Shown here: in pieces, positions 1 to 11,463 of the stretch
Position numbering within the stretch: the first letter of the stretch is position 1
Layout of the letters: every line of letters begins with the position of its first letter
Assembly: GCF_026213295.1 (NCBI RefSeq)
Contig: NC_079412.1
Coordinates: 6,085,762 to 6,149,761 of the forward strand
Direction of reading: 5' to 3'
From: Gadus chalcogrammus
Taxonomy: Eukaryota > Chordata > Actinopteri > Gadiformes > Gadidae
Length of the DNA stretch: 64,000 nucleotides
The notes under the pieces: model-generated
Seen by the model: only the letters and a program-made list of their open reading frames with translations
Told to the model about the DNA's origin: nothing
Database searches by the model: none
Position numbers and translations under genes: made by a program

Positions 1-29
1 TTCTGTCTGGCTGATTTCCATCTTCACTT

Positions 30-1684
30 TCAGTTTTGAAAAATTTTGCAAGAGCAGGGTAGTTTTGCCAAGACAGCCCTGACTGTCCTGAAACTGCTTG
101 CCACCCATCTAATGGTAAAGATTTGTCCAATTTTCAGGAGCTCAACATTCAAATCTCCAGCTGCCTCTGAGAGTAGTCTCAAGGCTTTGTGGGACTGACT
201 GAAAAGGCTGTATAATTTAGATATAAATATTTCAAAATGACTGCAGTGTCCCACTGCTTTTAGTCGGACACTGCCAACTCCAGCCTGTGAGCCAGGCAGT
301 GGATGAACCTGACCTTTGGGAAATCCACTTTTAGTCTAGAGATGACTCCAGATTTTGATCCTGTCAGTACCGAGGCACCGTCAGTGGCAACACTTAAAAG
401 GTGTCTCTGTAGGTAATCATCGTCAAACCCAGCTACTCTAAGGCTTTCCCTTAAAGCTTCATAAATGGATCTGGCATCAGTCCCCTCTGTCAACTCCACA
501 AGGTCCAGGAAAACATTATCCACATCCCCATCCCCTGTCACATCGCATCTGATGTACATAATCATGTATGCCAGGCCAAATAATGTGCTCTCATCAATAG
601 TGATGGACAGATTGGTGTTGTTTTCTTTTATTTTAGTAACCATTTTTTTTTTTTCATTTTCGCGGCAATGTGCTGCACAATTTGGGCACAGGATTGGTCG
701 GAACGGTGCACAGGTCCTACCTCAGCACCATTGAGCTCCTGGAGCGCCATTAGGGAAGGCAACTTCCTAAAAGCCAACCTTTCCTTGGCAACTACATATG
801 CTGTTCGGAAAGCACTGATTGTTTCCCTCACCAAATTGGCATTGATGGTCAGCACATTTTTCGGCAGAATTTCTTTTTGCCTTTGGCTTTGAATTTCTAA
901 GGCCCTCAGATGTGATGCACTATCTTTATGTTTGTAAATTTTCTTCGACAGTGTTTTTTTACAACTGCTGCCTACCTCTGCATTTACCCACTCTGATGAA
1001 AAATGCATACCTGCAACTTTTGCTGAGAGTAACAAGGTCTTTGCCTCCCTGCATGCATGGCATCCTAGTTTGCCATATTTGCAATATAACCACAGATTCC
1101 TCTCCCTCCAGCCCTTCCACTGTTCTCTCGTCCAGCAATCTGGTATCATCCCTGCCTCCTCATTTGCTCCAGCCACATTTGCCTTCAAAATATAAATCAC
1201 ATTATAGTACATTCATAAATACATAAATACACAAATACACATGTGATGGCACTTGCAGTTATCACACTCTAAAAACATCTCACTTCTTGTTCATGTCCTG
1301 CTTGTATATGGTCCTGTCCCATGTCCTCATCTTGCTCTGTCCCTGTTGCCTGCTCAACATCCTCCTGCTGCCCTATCCCTGATGCCCCGTCCTCCTCAAT
1401 TTCTATCCTTTCTGTCTGCTCATTGTCCTCCTCTGGTTGTCTCCCTTCTGCCTGCTGCTCCTGGCTGTGTTGTTCAGTGTTCTCTCCCTGGCTCTGCCTC
1501 CTCCCTGACTCCACAGTATCTGTTTCCTTCATAAATAACATTTTATAAGGTTGCAAGCAAGTGCAACATATGTCTTCTCTTAGTCACTTAACCTCTTCGT
1601 TTGTTACGCATTGCTCAATACACTTACTCTTCTTTTAGAACCAAAAAAGTCCCTTATGTCGGTGGCTTTTCGTTTCTTGCTCAT
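30..1684 (-). pseudogene. hAT-type (KIAA1586-like) transposase remnant
   Basis: Minus-strand pieces read as one hAT-derived protein of the KIAA1586-like group. A short first exon (1684 to 1628) begins MSKKRKATDIRDFFGSKRR and meets a GTAAGT donor. A Glu/Gln-rich exon follows (about 1537 to 1269). The main exon starts near 1183 and carries a zinc-finger-like CRE/H stretch (region of CKYGKLGCHACREAK) and then the RNase H-like core with the motifs TIDEST, ATDGASVLTG and HCLAHRLELAV. Two frame changes are seen: one at a run of about 13 A (645-657), one near 257. The 3' part lies outside the window to the left. Family and catalytic role are from established knowledge of hATs; the copy is inactive as read. 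Confidence 0.75.
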
Positions 1685-1738
1685 TGCTCTGTGAATGAAA
1701 TATGAAAGAAATTACATATGACGACGTACTGTTCAAAC

Positions 1739-1915
1739 AGAGGCTTTTGCGCACCTATGTAGTTGGACAGGTGCTTCGCAAGTTCGTTGTTGTATTAACG
1801 TTTGTTGGTGGAATGGACAGTAGGCAGGAACTGTCTTTTTTTAACACTTGAATTACATCTTCACTGGGATAATATCCTTCGCACCTGTCCGACTACAGAT
1901 GTGTGCAAAAGCGTC
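1739..1915. repeat. Small imperfect inverted repeat (foldback)
   Basis: Two arms of about 40 bases (around 1739-1783 and 1876-1915) are imperfect reverse complements; both contain GGACAGGTGC in opposite senses and the related AGGCTTTTGC/GCAAAAGC ends. The loop is about 90 bases. It lies just upstream of the hAT first exon on its 5' side, so it could be part of that element's end or a separate foldback MITE. Confidence 0.5.
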
Positions 1916-2484
1916 AGATCAGAAGTCAGATTGCCGTCAGTGTACGGGATAATTTACACTTAGATTGACGAATACCATAACAAAGAGTTTAATTTTAAGG
2001 ACAGCCTACACATCTAGCATCGTAAATAGATTAGCACCTAACCATTCCGTGGCGGCTGTTAATCAAACAACACAATATATGCAGAATTTAAAACACCAAT
2101 TGGAATATATATTTTCTAATTTCTATATATATATACTTTCTATATACATCACAACTCTGTATAAACTAGAAAACGTAGAAACCTTTACCTTGATACGAGT
2201 AGATCCCCTCACAGCTTAGACATTTCGGTGCATCAGTGTCCTGTTCGTCGGTGTTCTTGAAGTAGTGAGCGCGTCAAGTTTAAGTTAAAGTCAGACGACG
2301 AGTTCAAGTTGAGGTCAAGCCATAGAGAAGACGTTGAAAGACCGCTGAAGACGTGTTAATGGTACAGTCCATTCAAGGGGTGTTTGAATTTTAATGTCAG
2401 TATATTACTCATAGTAAACATCGAACGCATTTAAGAAATAAGAAGACACTTTTAAACACGCAATTTGAAGAATAAATATATTAT
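1916..2484. other. Unassigned AT-rich stretch
   Basis: No convincing coding frame, terminal repeat or RNA gene is visible. It sits between the hAT remnant and the DIRS element. Confidence 0.5.
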
Positions 2485-2591
2485 TCTCGGTACCCCCCAA
2501 AGTTTCATTTTAATGCCATTTGGGGGGTATCAAGTCTCAATCGGACCGTCAGACCCCCCCGGTACCCCCCGTAATTCCTGTAGCATAATTA

Positions 2592-3516
2592 GATGGATAT
2601 CATTGCTGAAGTTATCGACGACTTTACTGTCCCGCTCGACGATGCCCTCTCTCTCCTTGTGAGCTCGGAGTCGGACGACTCCGGCCACGACGAGGAGGGG
2701 GCGTCTCCCCCGGCTTCCTCTCTCTGAATGGAGAGGTCAGAACCCGGGGCGGCAGCATTGCCCGTCTCTGCCGCCACCTCACTTCCAGTGGTTGGAGCTT
2801 TGGTGGCAGAGCTACCGGGCATTATCGCCAGAATAGCCGCAAAGGTGCCCATGCCTCAGGCCCCCCAACGCCCGGACCAACTGCATGGCATCTGGGGGCT
2901 CGAGGCCGCGGCACGCCCCGCCCGTCTCGACCCGATCTGGCCGATGTTTTCCGCCATCAGACCGTACTTCAGTGGGGCTGTGGCGGAGCCCGGGAAGCTC
3001 GGGGCCCCAGGGAAAACATTTATCCAGGTCACGAAGACGGAGGGTCTGACAGACCGGGGTTACAGGGCGGTACCAGCGTGTGACAGCGAGAAACACCTCT
3101 TAACTAAAGACGGCTGTTTTCTCCCCACACCCCAGTTAACGCCGGAGCCTATCGGCTCGGCCATAACTGTTTCACACGCATCTCCCACTGCATATAGGCA
3201 GGCCGTCAATAAACCTTGTATTATTGATCGAGCCAGCACTACATTATTTTTAAAAAAACAACCTTGCCCGGCTTACCAGCCCCGCCCGCCTACATCGCAG
3301 GCTGCGGCGAGCGGCCAGCAAAGGCCTCGGGCAGCGGGCTCATGGGGCGATGTCCTGCCACACATGCGCCGGCTATTACGGGGCGAGGGAGAAACGTGTG
3401 ACAGCGAGAAACATCTCTTTACTAAAGACGGCTGTTTTCTCGCCACACCCCAGTTAACGCCGGAAGCCTATCGGCCCGGCCATAACTGTTTCACATGCAT
3501 CTCCCACAACATATAG
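2592..3516 (+). pseudogene. DIRS ORF1 (gag-like)
   Basis: An acidic N-terminal piece (starting MDIIAEVIDDF, with ESDDSGHDEEG) ends in a stop near 2725. The frame continues from 2728 through an Ala/Pro-rich segment of the kind found in fish DIRS ORF1. The later part is disturbed by an internal duplication that repeats the coding block with the sequence DSEKHL. ORF1 is thought to be the structural protein that packages the RNA. Assignment rests on position and composition more than on motifs. Confidence 0.6.
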
Positions 3517-3565
3517 GCAGGCTGTCAATAAACCTTATATTATTGATCGAGCCAGCTCTACATTA
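3077..3565 (+). repeat. Tandem-like direct duplication inside DIRS ORF1
   Basis: Bases 3077-3246 recur at 3395-3565 with few differences (both contain GACAGCGAGAAACA and TATTATTGATCGAGCCAGC). The intervening 148 bases are unique. The duplication adds length to ORF1 and shifts the frame. Confidence 0.9.
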
Positions 3566-3929
3566 CTTTCCCCTCACCACATCATGCCTGGCATGACATG
3601 TGGCGAGACGGCCGCTAAAGCGAGCTCTCTGTCTACGAATGACACACAGCTCGCTCACAGTGTCAGCAGTCTGCTGCCCAGTCACAGTGTTATTCCTCTT
3701 CGCATCCCAACGCTCAGGGGAGAGGAAGCTAAGCTCCTGTCACAAGCTGAGCAGGCAGGGCATGCCTCTGCTAATGACACACACACCCAGCCCTTTCAGG
3801 CAGAGCTCCCCATGGGCTACGAGGAGGACTCCTCCCCTTGCAGCGGCGGCAGGGGCTCAAGCGTGGCTCGTTTCCATGACAGCCGCATCAAAACAAGAGG
3901 CTGCACAGCCGCTTTCAGAGCATTACTCA

Positions 3930-5714
3930 GAATGGCTGAACGCATGCACCCTGGCCAAATGGATGGACAGGCTGATCAGCAAGGGTCACACCCTGCAGTT
4001 CAACTCCGTCCCGCCACGATTCAACGGAATTGTGGAAACAATGCTGTCATCCAAGGGTCTACAGCTGTCACTTTTGGCGGAGCTCCAGCAGCTTCTAGCG
4101 AAAAAAGTGATCTCCACAGTCCCGAAGGGAGAGGAAATGCAGGGATTCTATTCCCGTTATTTCGTGGTACCCAAGAAACAGGAGGGCTGAGACCGATTCT
4201 CGATCTAGCCCTATTCAACAAATGCATCGCGGGGAGGCTGTTTCACATGCGACTGGTTCACCTCAATAGATTTGAAGGACGCATACTTTCACGTCACAGT
4301 GATCCCCAAACACAGGAAATTCCTGCGTTTCTCATTCCAAGGGTCAAACTACCAGTACAACCGTCTCCTGTTCGGCTATTCTCTAGCCCCACGAACGTTT
4401 TACAAGTGCGTGGAGACGGCTCTCCAGCCGCTGCACGCAACAGGAATGAGTTTTGTTCTACTTGGAGGATCTGCTTTCTGTGGCTCGCTCCAAGGCGGAA
4501 GCAGCTATTCAGACAAAAAAGCTGGTAATTCACCTGTCGAATTTAGGTTTTGCCATAAATTGGAGGAAAAGCTCCCCCCTCCCCTCACAGAGTGTGATGT
4601 ATTTGGGGGTAGAGCTGGATTCAGCTGTAATGAGAGCACGGCTCTCACAGCAGAGGATGGAGACGCTGTGGTCTCTCCTCCGCCGCTGTTCCCCGGGCAG
4701 CGTCGTGTCAGCCCTCTCTGTCATGAGGCTGCTGGGCATGATGTCAGCCGCTCACACGGTGGTGCCTCTGGGGCTGCTTCACATGAGGCGGCTGCAGAGA
4801 TGGTTTTCTCCCTGAGCATCGACCCGGTGCGCCAATGGCGGCGCAAAGTGACCAAATCAGTGGGCCCTGATTTGACCCACTGGAGCGATCCCCAAACCCT
4901 CACGAGAGGAGTACCGTAGGGCAGAGCAACGTCACACATCTCAGTGTCCACGGATGCTTCTCTGACGGGCTGGGGAGGAGCATGACAGTTTCACGTAGTG
5001 GGCGGCGTTTGAACGCCCTCCGTGACCATGCATATAAACGCATTGGAGCTCCTCACTGTGTTGGAAGTGATCCAACACTTTGCCCCAATGTTAACGAATC
5101 CACAGGTAATGATTCGCACGGACAACAAGGCGACAGCATACATAAATCGCCAATGGGGCGTGCGCTCGGCACAGCTGTTGAGCACAGCGAGACAGCTGTT
5201 ATGCTGGGCGCACACACACTTGCTCTCCATCATAGCAGTGTACATCCCCTGTGTCCTGAACAAAGGGGCAGACATATCTCTGAGAGACTGGACTCTGCAC
5301 CACGATCCGATCAATCAGATACGGAGCGAGTTTGGGGAGGCGGAGGTCGACCAATTCGCCACAGGGGAGAACACACAGTGCGAGCTGTGTTTCTCTCTCA
5401 GAGCGACAATCCCTCACTCCGAGGTGGATGCGTTTGCTCACAGACTGTGGCTGAACACACTCCTGTACGCTTTCCCACCCGTCTCTCTGATTCCCCAAGT
5501 CTTGGACCGAGTCCAAGAGGAGCGGTTGTCTATGGTTCGCATAGCACCTCAACGCACGAGTGCACCGTGGTTTCCCTGCCAGCGTCTGCTCTCGGGGCCG
5601 CCGAGGAAACTCCCTTGGCGGCGAGACACTCTCTCACAGGCAGGGGGAGCAATCATAGATAACCCAGAGATCGGCCAGCGCTTCTGGGCCTGGCCGCTGA
5701 ACGCGAGCGCCTAG
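3930..5714 (+). pseudogene. DIRS reverse transcriptase and RNase H, frameshifted
   Basis: Successive frames carry DIRS pol motifs: a segment ending YFVVPKKQEG (to about 4190), the palm segment LKDAYFHVTVIPKHRKFL and FGYSLAPRTFYKCVE (4267-4430), the active-site region YLEDLLSVARSK (about 4456-4490) and the thumb. RNase H follows from about 5022 (HINALELLTVLEV, then RTDNKATAYIN). At least three frame changes are needed. The usual catalytic acidic pair reads ED here, so the first Asp is replaced by Glu. Reads as inactive. Confidence 0.8.
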
Positions 5715-5848
5715 AGGGTCTCGGCCTCTCCCAGGAGGTCTTACGGACCATCCCTCACACGGTGGTGCCGCTGGGGCTGCTTCACATGAGGCGGCTGCAG
5801 AGATGGTTTTCTCCCTGAGCATCGACCCGGTGCGCCAATGGCGGCGCA
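4751..5848 (+). repeat. 95-bp direct duplication in the DIRS pol region
   Basis: Bases 4751-4845 and 5754-5848 are nearly identical (both CTCACACGGTGGTGCC to CAATGGCGGCGCA). The second copy lies after the RNase H domain and interrupts the region before the recombinase. Confidence 0.9.
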
Positions 5849-6125
5849 GAGCCGACTTTCCAGAAATGGTGCACGGAGAGGGGTTGTGATCCCATCTCCT
5901 GCCCTTTGCCGCGTGTGCTCTTTCCTCCAGACAATGATGGAAAGAGCGCTGGCTTTTCGCACGGTTAAAACGTACGGCTGCTGTTTCATCATGCCACGAA
6001 GGCTTCGGGAATAAAAATGTTTTTAGTCAACCCTTAATGAAGTGCTTCCTAAAAGGTGTGAGGGGAGAAGGACCCGTGACGTGCTCTCACTCCACAATGG
6101 GATTTAACACTGGTGCTGTGCGCAC

Positions 6126-6782
6126 ATGGTTGAAGCCCCATTTGAGCCTCTTGACCGGGTGCCCCTCAAATTAGTGTCAGCCAAGACAGCTTTTCTGCTG
6201 GCCCTGACGTCAGTTAAGAGAGTGAGCGACCTGTCTGCACTTTCTGTAGCCCTTTCTTGTCTTAGAATACAAGGAGATGGCAGTTCGGCCATATTACGCC
6301 CGAACCCGGCTTTTACACCAAAGAGTATTACTAGCTCGTTCAGATCGAGAGTAATAACACTCAATGGTTTCTCTCTCCCTCATCAATCTGAGGAGGAAGC
6401 AACAGCCCATCTCTTGTGCCCCGTACGCGCGCTTGCCTGTTATGTGAAGCGCAGGGAGGCTCTGCGCAAATCTCAACAGTTATTTGTGCATTACAGAGAT
6501 CATTCCCAGGGCCTCCCCCTGACGAAACAACGGCTGACACATTGGCTGTGTGAAGCCATTACACAGGCTTATGGAGGGGCGGGGGCAGAGCCTCCTGAGA
6601 CTATCAGAGCTCACTCGACCAGAGGAATATCGTACTCTGTCGCTCTGCAAAGAGGGATGCCTATGGAGGATATCTGCACAGCAGCCTCCTGGGCTTCCCC
6701 ATGCTCTTTTATTAGGTTTTACCTAAGAGACATGTCGCGCCTCTCTATGACACACTCAGTAATAGGTGCTTTGTCAGAGTGA
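6126..6782 (+). CDS. DIRS tyrosine recombinase (open frame)
   Basis: One uninterrupted frame of 218 residues encodes the DIRS tyrosine recombinase, which joins the circular cDNA to the genome. The expected residues are present: the first Arg in TSVKRVSDLSAL, the His-x-x-Arg box in RAHSTRGISYS, a Trp in AASWASP and the nucleophile-position Tyr in SFIRFYLRDM. A Cys/Arg-rich middle (LLCPVRALACYVKRRE) matches the family. This is the best preserved part of the element; upstream pol is broken. Confidence 0.85.
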   Translation: MVEAPFEPLDRVPLKLVSAKTAFLLALTSVKRVSDLSALSVALSCLRIQGDGSSAILRPNPAFTPKSITSSFRSRVITLNGFSLPHQSEEEATAHLLCPVRALACYVKRREALRKSQQLFVHYRDHSQGLPLTKQRLTHWLCEAITQAYGGAGAEPPETIRAHSTRGISYSVALQRGMPMEDICTAASWASPCSFIRFYLRDMSRLSMTHSVIGALSE

Positions 6783-7212
6783 TTGTGATTGTGTGACTAT
6801 TCCCCTCGCATATTAACACAATGTGAGGTGGAGTCAAATATTCATACCGAGAGCTCTTGTGTCTTATCAGACACATTAGAGCTGCTCGTTGATGACGTGC
6901 CATTAGACCAGGCATGTCCAAAGTCTGGCCCGCGGGCCAATCTTGGCACGGGGTTATATTTTATTTGGCCCGCGGCTCCCTTGCGAAAATGTATTATTTA
7001 TGGCCATCTATGGATTCTTACATCATGGCTGCTGTAGCTAAAAAGCGGAAGGCCGATAAAGAGGACCGTCGCTTCCAGGAGCGATGGAAATTACAATATT
7101 TCTTCACTGAAAGCAGAAACAATTGCGTTTGCCTTATTTGCAACCAGAGTGTCGCCGTTGCAAAATAATTCAATGTGAAGAGACACTATCAGACAACCCA
7201 TGCTAATGCATA

Positions 7213-8421
7213 TGTGGTACTCTCAAAACTGATTATTTGATTTATATTAGCAGAAGGTAATTTTCTCTGAATTGAAGGGCTTGAAACGATTTTTATAAAT
7301 GTATGAGACCAGTGCATTCATTTATTCCTCATAATTAGTGTTGAGAGGAACTTAAAATCTAAGCAGCACCCAGGTGGAACTGTTGACACTGAAGTAGTTG
7401 CGTTCCGGGTTGTCGTCAGACGGGAGCACTTCCTCCCGCGTCCTCAGACGCAACTTGGATGACGAACTGAGTAGTCGTGTCTTCATTGTTTCTCACCATT
7501 TTCTGTACATTACAGGTCAGTAGTTGGTTCAAACTATAAAATGTCAACCTTCTAAAGCCTTGCTTTATATGTATAACTGTTAAAGAAGTTCGGGTTATGT
7601 TTTGTTGTGTTTTTAGCGAACTTAAGAGACTTTAAAATACCGCCGTTGAGTACAATGGCAGGGGTAAATACCGGAAGGCGCGAAACGGCAGTTCCCGCCG
7701 ATTATGGGTTTATTGTTCACCCTGTGTATTGCCTTGCGGGCATTCCGCGAAATGTAAGGGTTTTTGTCAGCACTTTGCACAGTGTTAGTTTTATTTGTGG
7801 TCTCCTTTACACTACAGTTCAAATGGGAATATGAATAAATGTTAAAGGTTCATGGTTACAGATATACAAGTTTGAAAGAATGTTTATATTAATGCATACT
7901 GGTTAAAGATAAAAATGTTACTGTTACATCCAGTCACAACTTGGTTAACTTTGTATTGAAAACGTTTAGCTTTCTCTGAGTAATACTTATGTGTTATTTA
8001 AGTGTGTGTGAATCGAGAATGATTGCCAACAACATGTTGCATTCAAGTACAGTGGATTAATGCTGTTTATTGCACTATATTATTATTAATGCTTTAACTC
8101 ACTTAAACAGGTGAATGTAAATGAGTACGTTGCTCAAGTAGAGTCAAGTGGACTAATGGAGAATATTGAATGTGCACGAGCTATAACATGAATGTGAATT
8201 AGAATAGGATGTACGATGTAGTTAATATTTGATGTACTTAAACAGTTGAAGACTGAACAAGAGACACTCAGAGAAATGTTTGTATTTTATTTGTGAATTT
8301 GAATAGAGACGCAACTTGGATGACGAACTGAGCAGTCGTGTCTTCATTGTTTCTCACCATTTTCTGTACATTACAGATTTCTTTATTGTTGCCGTGGCAC
8401 CCAATCCTGGGACCCGTAACA
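7213..8421. mobile_element. Solo LTR, 1,209 bp, with 4-bp target duplication CATA
   Basis: The insert starts TGTGGTACTC and ends CCCGTAACA (TG...CA ends). It is flanked by CATA at 7209-7212 and 8422-8425. Removing the insert and one CATA rejoins the hAT codons for Asn-Ala-Tyr-Asn-Lys-Phe-Thr-Gly, which proves the borders. No internal retroviral genes are present, so it is read as a solo LTR left by LTR-LTR recombination. Family (BEL or Gypsy) is not certain. The element has no clear long ORF. Confidence 0.85.
7446..8376 (+). repeat. 70-bp direct repeat inside the solo LTR
   Basis: Bases 7446-7515 and 8307-8376 differ at about one position. The first copy ends CAG followed by GTCAGT, which resembles a splice donor. 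The second copy ends at the same CAG, preceded by a pyrimidine-rich run, and resembles an acceptor context. Confidence 0.85.
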
Positions 8422-8957
8422 CATACAACAAGTTCACAGGGAGCGACCGTGCAGAAAAAGTAAAGCAGCTGAAGCCGGTTTAGCTTCCCAGCAGCGGCTC
8501 TTCACCCAGGCTCGGGACCCCGTAGAAAACAGCACCAAAGCCAGATATGAAGTGGCGATGCTAATCGCTAAACACGGGAAGCCTTTTACAGAGGGCGAGT
8601 TTGTCAAAGACTGTGTAATGAAGATGGTGGATAACATTTGCCCCGAAAAGCAGCAAGAGTTTGCTAATACGTGTCTAGCGCGCAACACCGTGGCCCGCAG
8701 AATTGAAAAATATAAGCGGACGTAAAGAGGCAAGTGGGTGACAGGGGAGTGAATTTTGACTTTTTTTCTTTAGCCTGTGATGAAAGCACAGACGCGTCTG
8801 ACACTGCCCAGTTACTTATTTTTTTGCGAGGAGTGGATGATGAAATGAATATAACAGAAGAGCTGCTGGACCTCAAAAGTTTAAAAGGCCAGACAAGAGG
8901 TGTGGATTTATTTGACTCTGTCTGTTCAGCTAATGATGAATTTAAACTGCCATGGAG

Positions 8958-9785
8958 TAACCTTTATGCTGATGACACTATACTGTACGCCTCTGGCCCT
9001 TCTCTCTGCTCCGCGGCCTCCACTCTTCAAGACAGTCTCACTTTTATTGAGCACTCTTTCCACAACCTCCACCTACGGCTCAACTCTAAAAAGACAAAAT
9101 TCATACTTTTCAATCGAAAAAACAACACCTCCAGCCCCCCCAAGATCGTTTGCGCTGACAACTCCGAACTGGAGTTTGTCAAGTCCTATAAATATCTAGG
9201 GCTTTGGCTGGACTCTTCCCTTTCATTCTCCACCCATATTAATAATATTCAGATTAAAGTGAAAGCCAGATTGGCCTTTTTCTTTCGGAACAAAGCATCC
9301 TTCACACGCTCTGCTAAACTTACTTACACTATCACTATGGTGATACAATCTATAAAATGGCTTCAAAAACAGCGCTACACAAAATGGACGTTCTTCACCA
9401 TTCAGCTATCCGCTTTGCCACCAATGCTCCCTTTAATACACACCACTGTGAACTTTTCAAACTGGTGGACTGGCCCTTCCTCCAAACCCGTCGACTCCGA
9501 CATTGGCTTCAGTTTATTTATAAGACACTCCTGGGCAAGACCCCGTCTTACCTTTCCTCCCTTCTCCATCTCTCTAGAAGCACTTACCGCACAAGATCAT
9601 CTGAGCTTATAAAACTCATCAACCCACTCACCAGGACTACCTTCGGCCAAAACTCCTTTCATTTTGCACCAGCTTTTGACTGTAACAAAATTCAAGACAC
9701 CCTCAAACTTACAGCTTTCATATCACAGTCTGCCTTCAAGCAGAAACTTAACTATGTCTTAGTAGACCCCCCCTGCTCCTGTTGA
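8958..9785 (+). pseudogene. L2-like reverse transcriptase, C-terminal part
   Basis: The fragment opens with the catalytic box LYADDTILYAS, followed by LNSKKTKFILFNRK, SYKYLGLWLDSSLSF and the region HHSAIRFATNAPF. This order matches the C-terminal half of the L2 reverse transcriptase. A frame change occurs near 9350-9380, because the downstream part is read in another frame (9357-9785). The endonuclease and N-terminal polymerase are absent through 5' truncation. Confidence 0.8.
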
Positions 9786-10250
9786 TTCCACCGTTTCTCA
9801 TTTGCATTACACCCTTCACACACAATATAACATTGACCCATCTTAATTATTATTATTATTATTATTAATAGTGCATTGGTGTTTTCTGTTTTCTTTCTGT
9901 ACATAGGCTATGTATTTGTCTATCCGTTTTATGTTTGTCTAAATTAGTCATGCTTAGGGTTGGGTATCGAACAACGGTGCCATTTGGCACCGACCGAATT
10001 ATGTCGGTCCTACCGAGTATCGAATTATTTGGAGAAAAAGGTGCCAAATTTCGATACTTTACGGTAGACGACGTGAAAGCTTTTATTTCATTATTTTTTA
10101 TCTACAGCAGCCATCCAATCAGTACTGTTGTTGTTGTATACAGGCGACTTGACTGACAAATCAGCATGAAGCTATTTGGGTGACCTGAGACTCGTGACTG
10201 CCTTCGAGTTGAAAGCGGGGCAAATTCACTGAACTTCACGCTAGCGCTAG

Positions 10251-10532
10251 ATGCGTTCTAAAACGTGGTTATATTTCGTCAAAATTGACAGCAATACTGT
10301 AAAATGCAACCGTTGCTTGGCGATTATAAAATGCAAGTCCGGGAACACCTCAACTATGATGAAACATTTGATCATCCATGGCATCAATTTAAGACTGGAC
10401 AACTGCACCGTCTTCAACACTCCATCTGCTGGGTCTTCTTCTGCTAGCAACGATGAAATAACAGGTACGTTTCCCGCTAGAAGTTCGCTAGCTAATAGCA
10501 GGTTAGCTGTGTGCCAGCTAATATTACGGTAG
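10251..10532 (+). pseudogene. BED-type zinc-finger exon of the internal hAT
   Basis: The frame MRSKTWLYFVKIDSNTVKC has the BED pattern: aromatic residues, then C-x2-C (CNRC) and H-x4-H (MMKHLIIH), with a Ser-rich tail that ends at a GTACGT donor-like site. BED fingers bind the transposon ends in hATs. The catalytic domain that should follow is deleted. Confidence 0.75.
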
Positions 10533-11077
10533 CTAACGTAATTTACTAGATCCTTGAGCAAAGATTTTTTTTTTTCAAAGTCACCAACAATGGTGTGTGA
10601 TTGTAGTATAATGTAAATAAAACACTACCGTTTGTTAGTTAGTTGGCTTTGCATTTGCCTTTGACTATCTCCTATTTCATTTCGTACTAAGGTCCATCTG
10701 TCCAAGCCAGCAGCAGTGTAGCTGATTCCACCCCCTCCCTGACTCCCTTTACTATGGCAGTTAGTCATAATAAGCTAAGGAAGGAAAAACGATATAAAAA
10801 AATGATATAGATCTTATATAAGATCTATATATCTTATAGAGACTTATGTATGGAAGTAATCATAAACACATCTCTTTCCATTTATAAAGGAACATCAATC
10901 TGATGATGGCCAGGCGGAGGAGGAAGAAGAAGCATCACTGGAAGGGAATGAGGATGATGGCGTGTAAGAGCTAAGGAAAAATGATGTATATGATAATATC
11001 AATGCCATGCCACTGTCCCGTCTTGAGTGTCATTCTGAGCCATGTTGCTTTCATCTGCTTTTTTTTTCTTTCCCAGA

Positions 11078-11463
11078 TTCCACCACAAAAGAGGTCGACC
11101 CCCCTGACTGCACTCGGTGAACTCTTTGTGGAAGAAGACGGGGCCCTAACCATCAGTGCCAGCCGTGATGTGAATGGTGCCAACACGCGGACTGATGCAG
11201 AGAGGACAAGAAAGGAGTTGGAGCTGTATAGAAGCCTATCTGATGTGTTGACCTCAACAAATACAGTAATCTGGTGGTTGGAGAGAAAGGAGACTTTACC
11301 GATCTTGTTTGATCTTAGTGCTAGGTACTTGTGTCCCCAAGCATCCTCCACTCCAGCTGAGCGCACTCTCTCAACTGCTGGGGACACAATTAGTCTGGAA
11401 AGGGCCCGACTCCTCCCAGAAAAGGCAGATATGATTATCTTCCTCCATAAGAATTCTAACTGA
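11078..11463 (+). pseudogene. hAT C-terminal dimerisation exon
   Basis: After an acceptor-like TTTCCCAG at about 11077 the frame reads through VIWWLERKETLPILFDLSARYL and SSTPAERTLSTAGD to RARLLPEKADMIIFLHKN. This is the conserved hATC block (W-W, A-x-S-x-x-x-E-R-x-x-S-x-A-G, N at the end). It is in frame to its stop. Confidence 0.8.

Larger units (their letters stand above)
2485..6908 (+). mobile_element. DIRS-like tyrosine-recombinase retrotransposon, degenerate
   Basis: The order gag-like ORF1, reverse transcriptase, RNase H and tyrosine recombinase is diagnostic for DIRS elements, which integrate with a recombinase instead of an integrase and produce no target-site duplication. The left end is placed at the GGTACCCCCC-rich repeats near 2490-2570, the right end where the next hAT begins at 6909; both limits are approximate. 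Two internal direct duplications (3077-3246 with 3395-3565, and 4751-4845 with 5754-5848) and several frameshifts make this copy non-functional. Confidence 0.85.

Noticed and set aside
1269..1556. Separate Ser/Pro-rich protein on the plus strand
   Set aside because: The plus frames are shadows of the Glu/Gln-rich exon of the minus-strand hAT gene.
3600..4190. Independent host gene from the long overlapping plus frames
   Set aside because: Two frames overlap and both are parts of the same frameshifted DIRS element.
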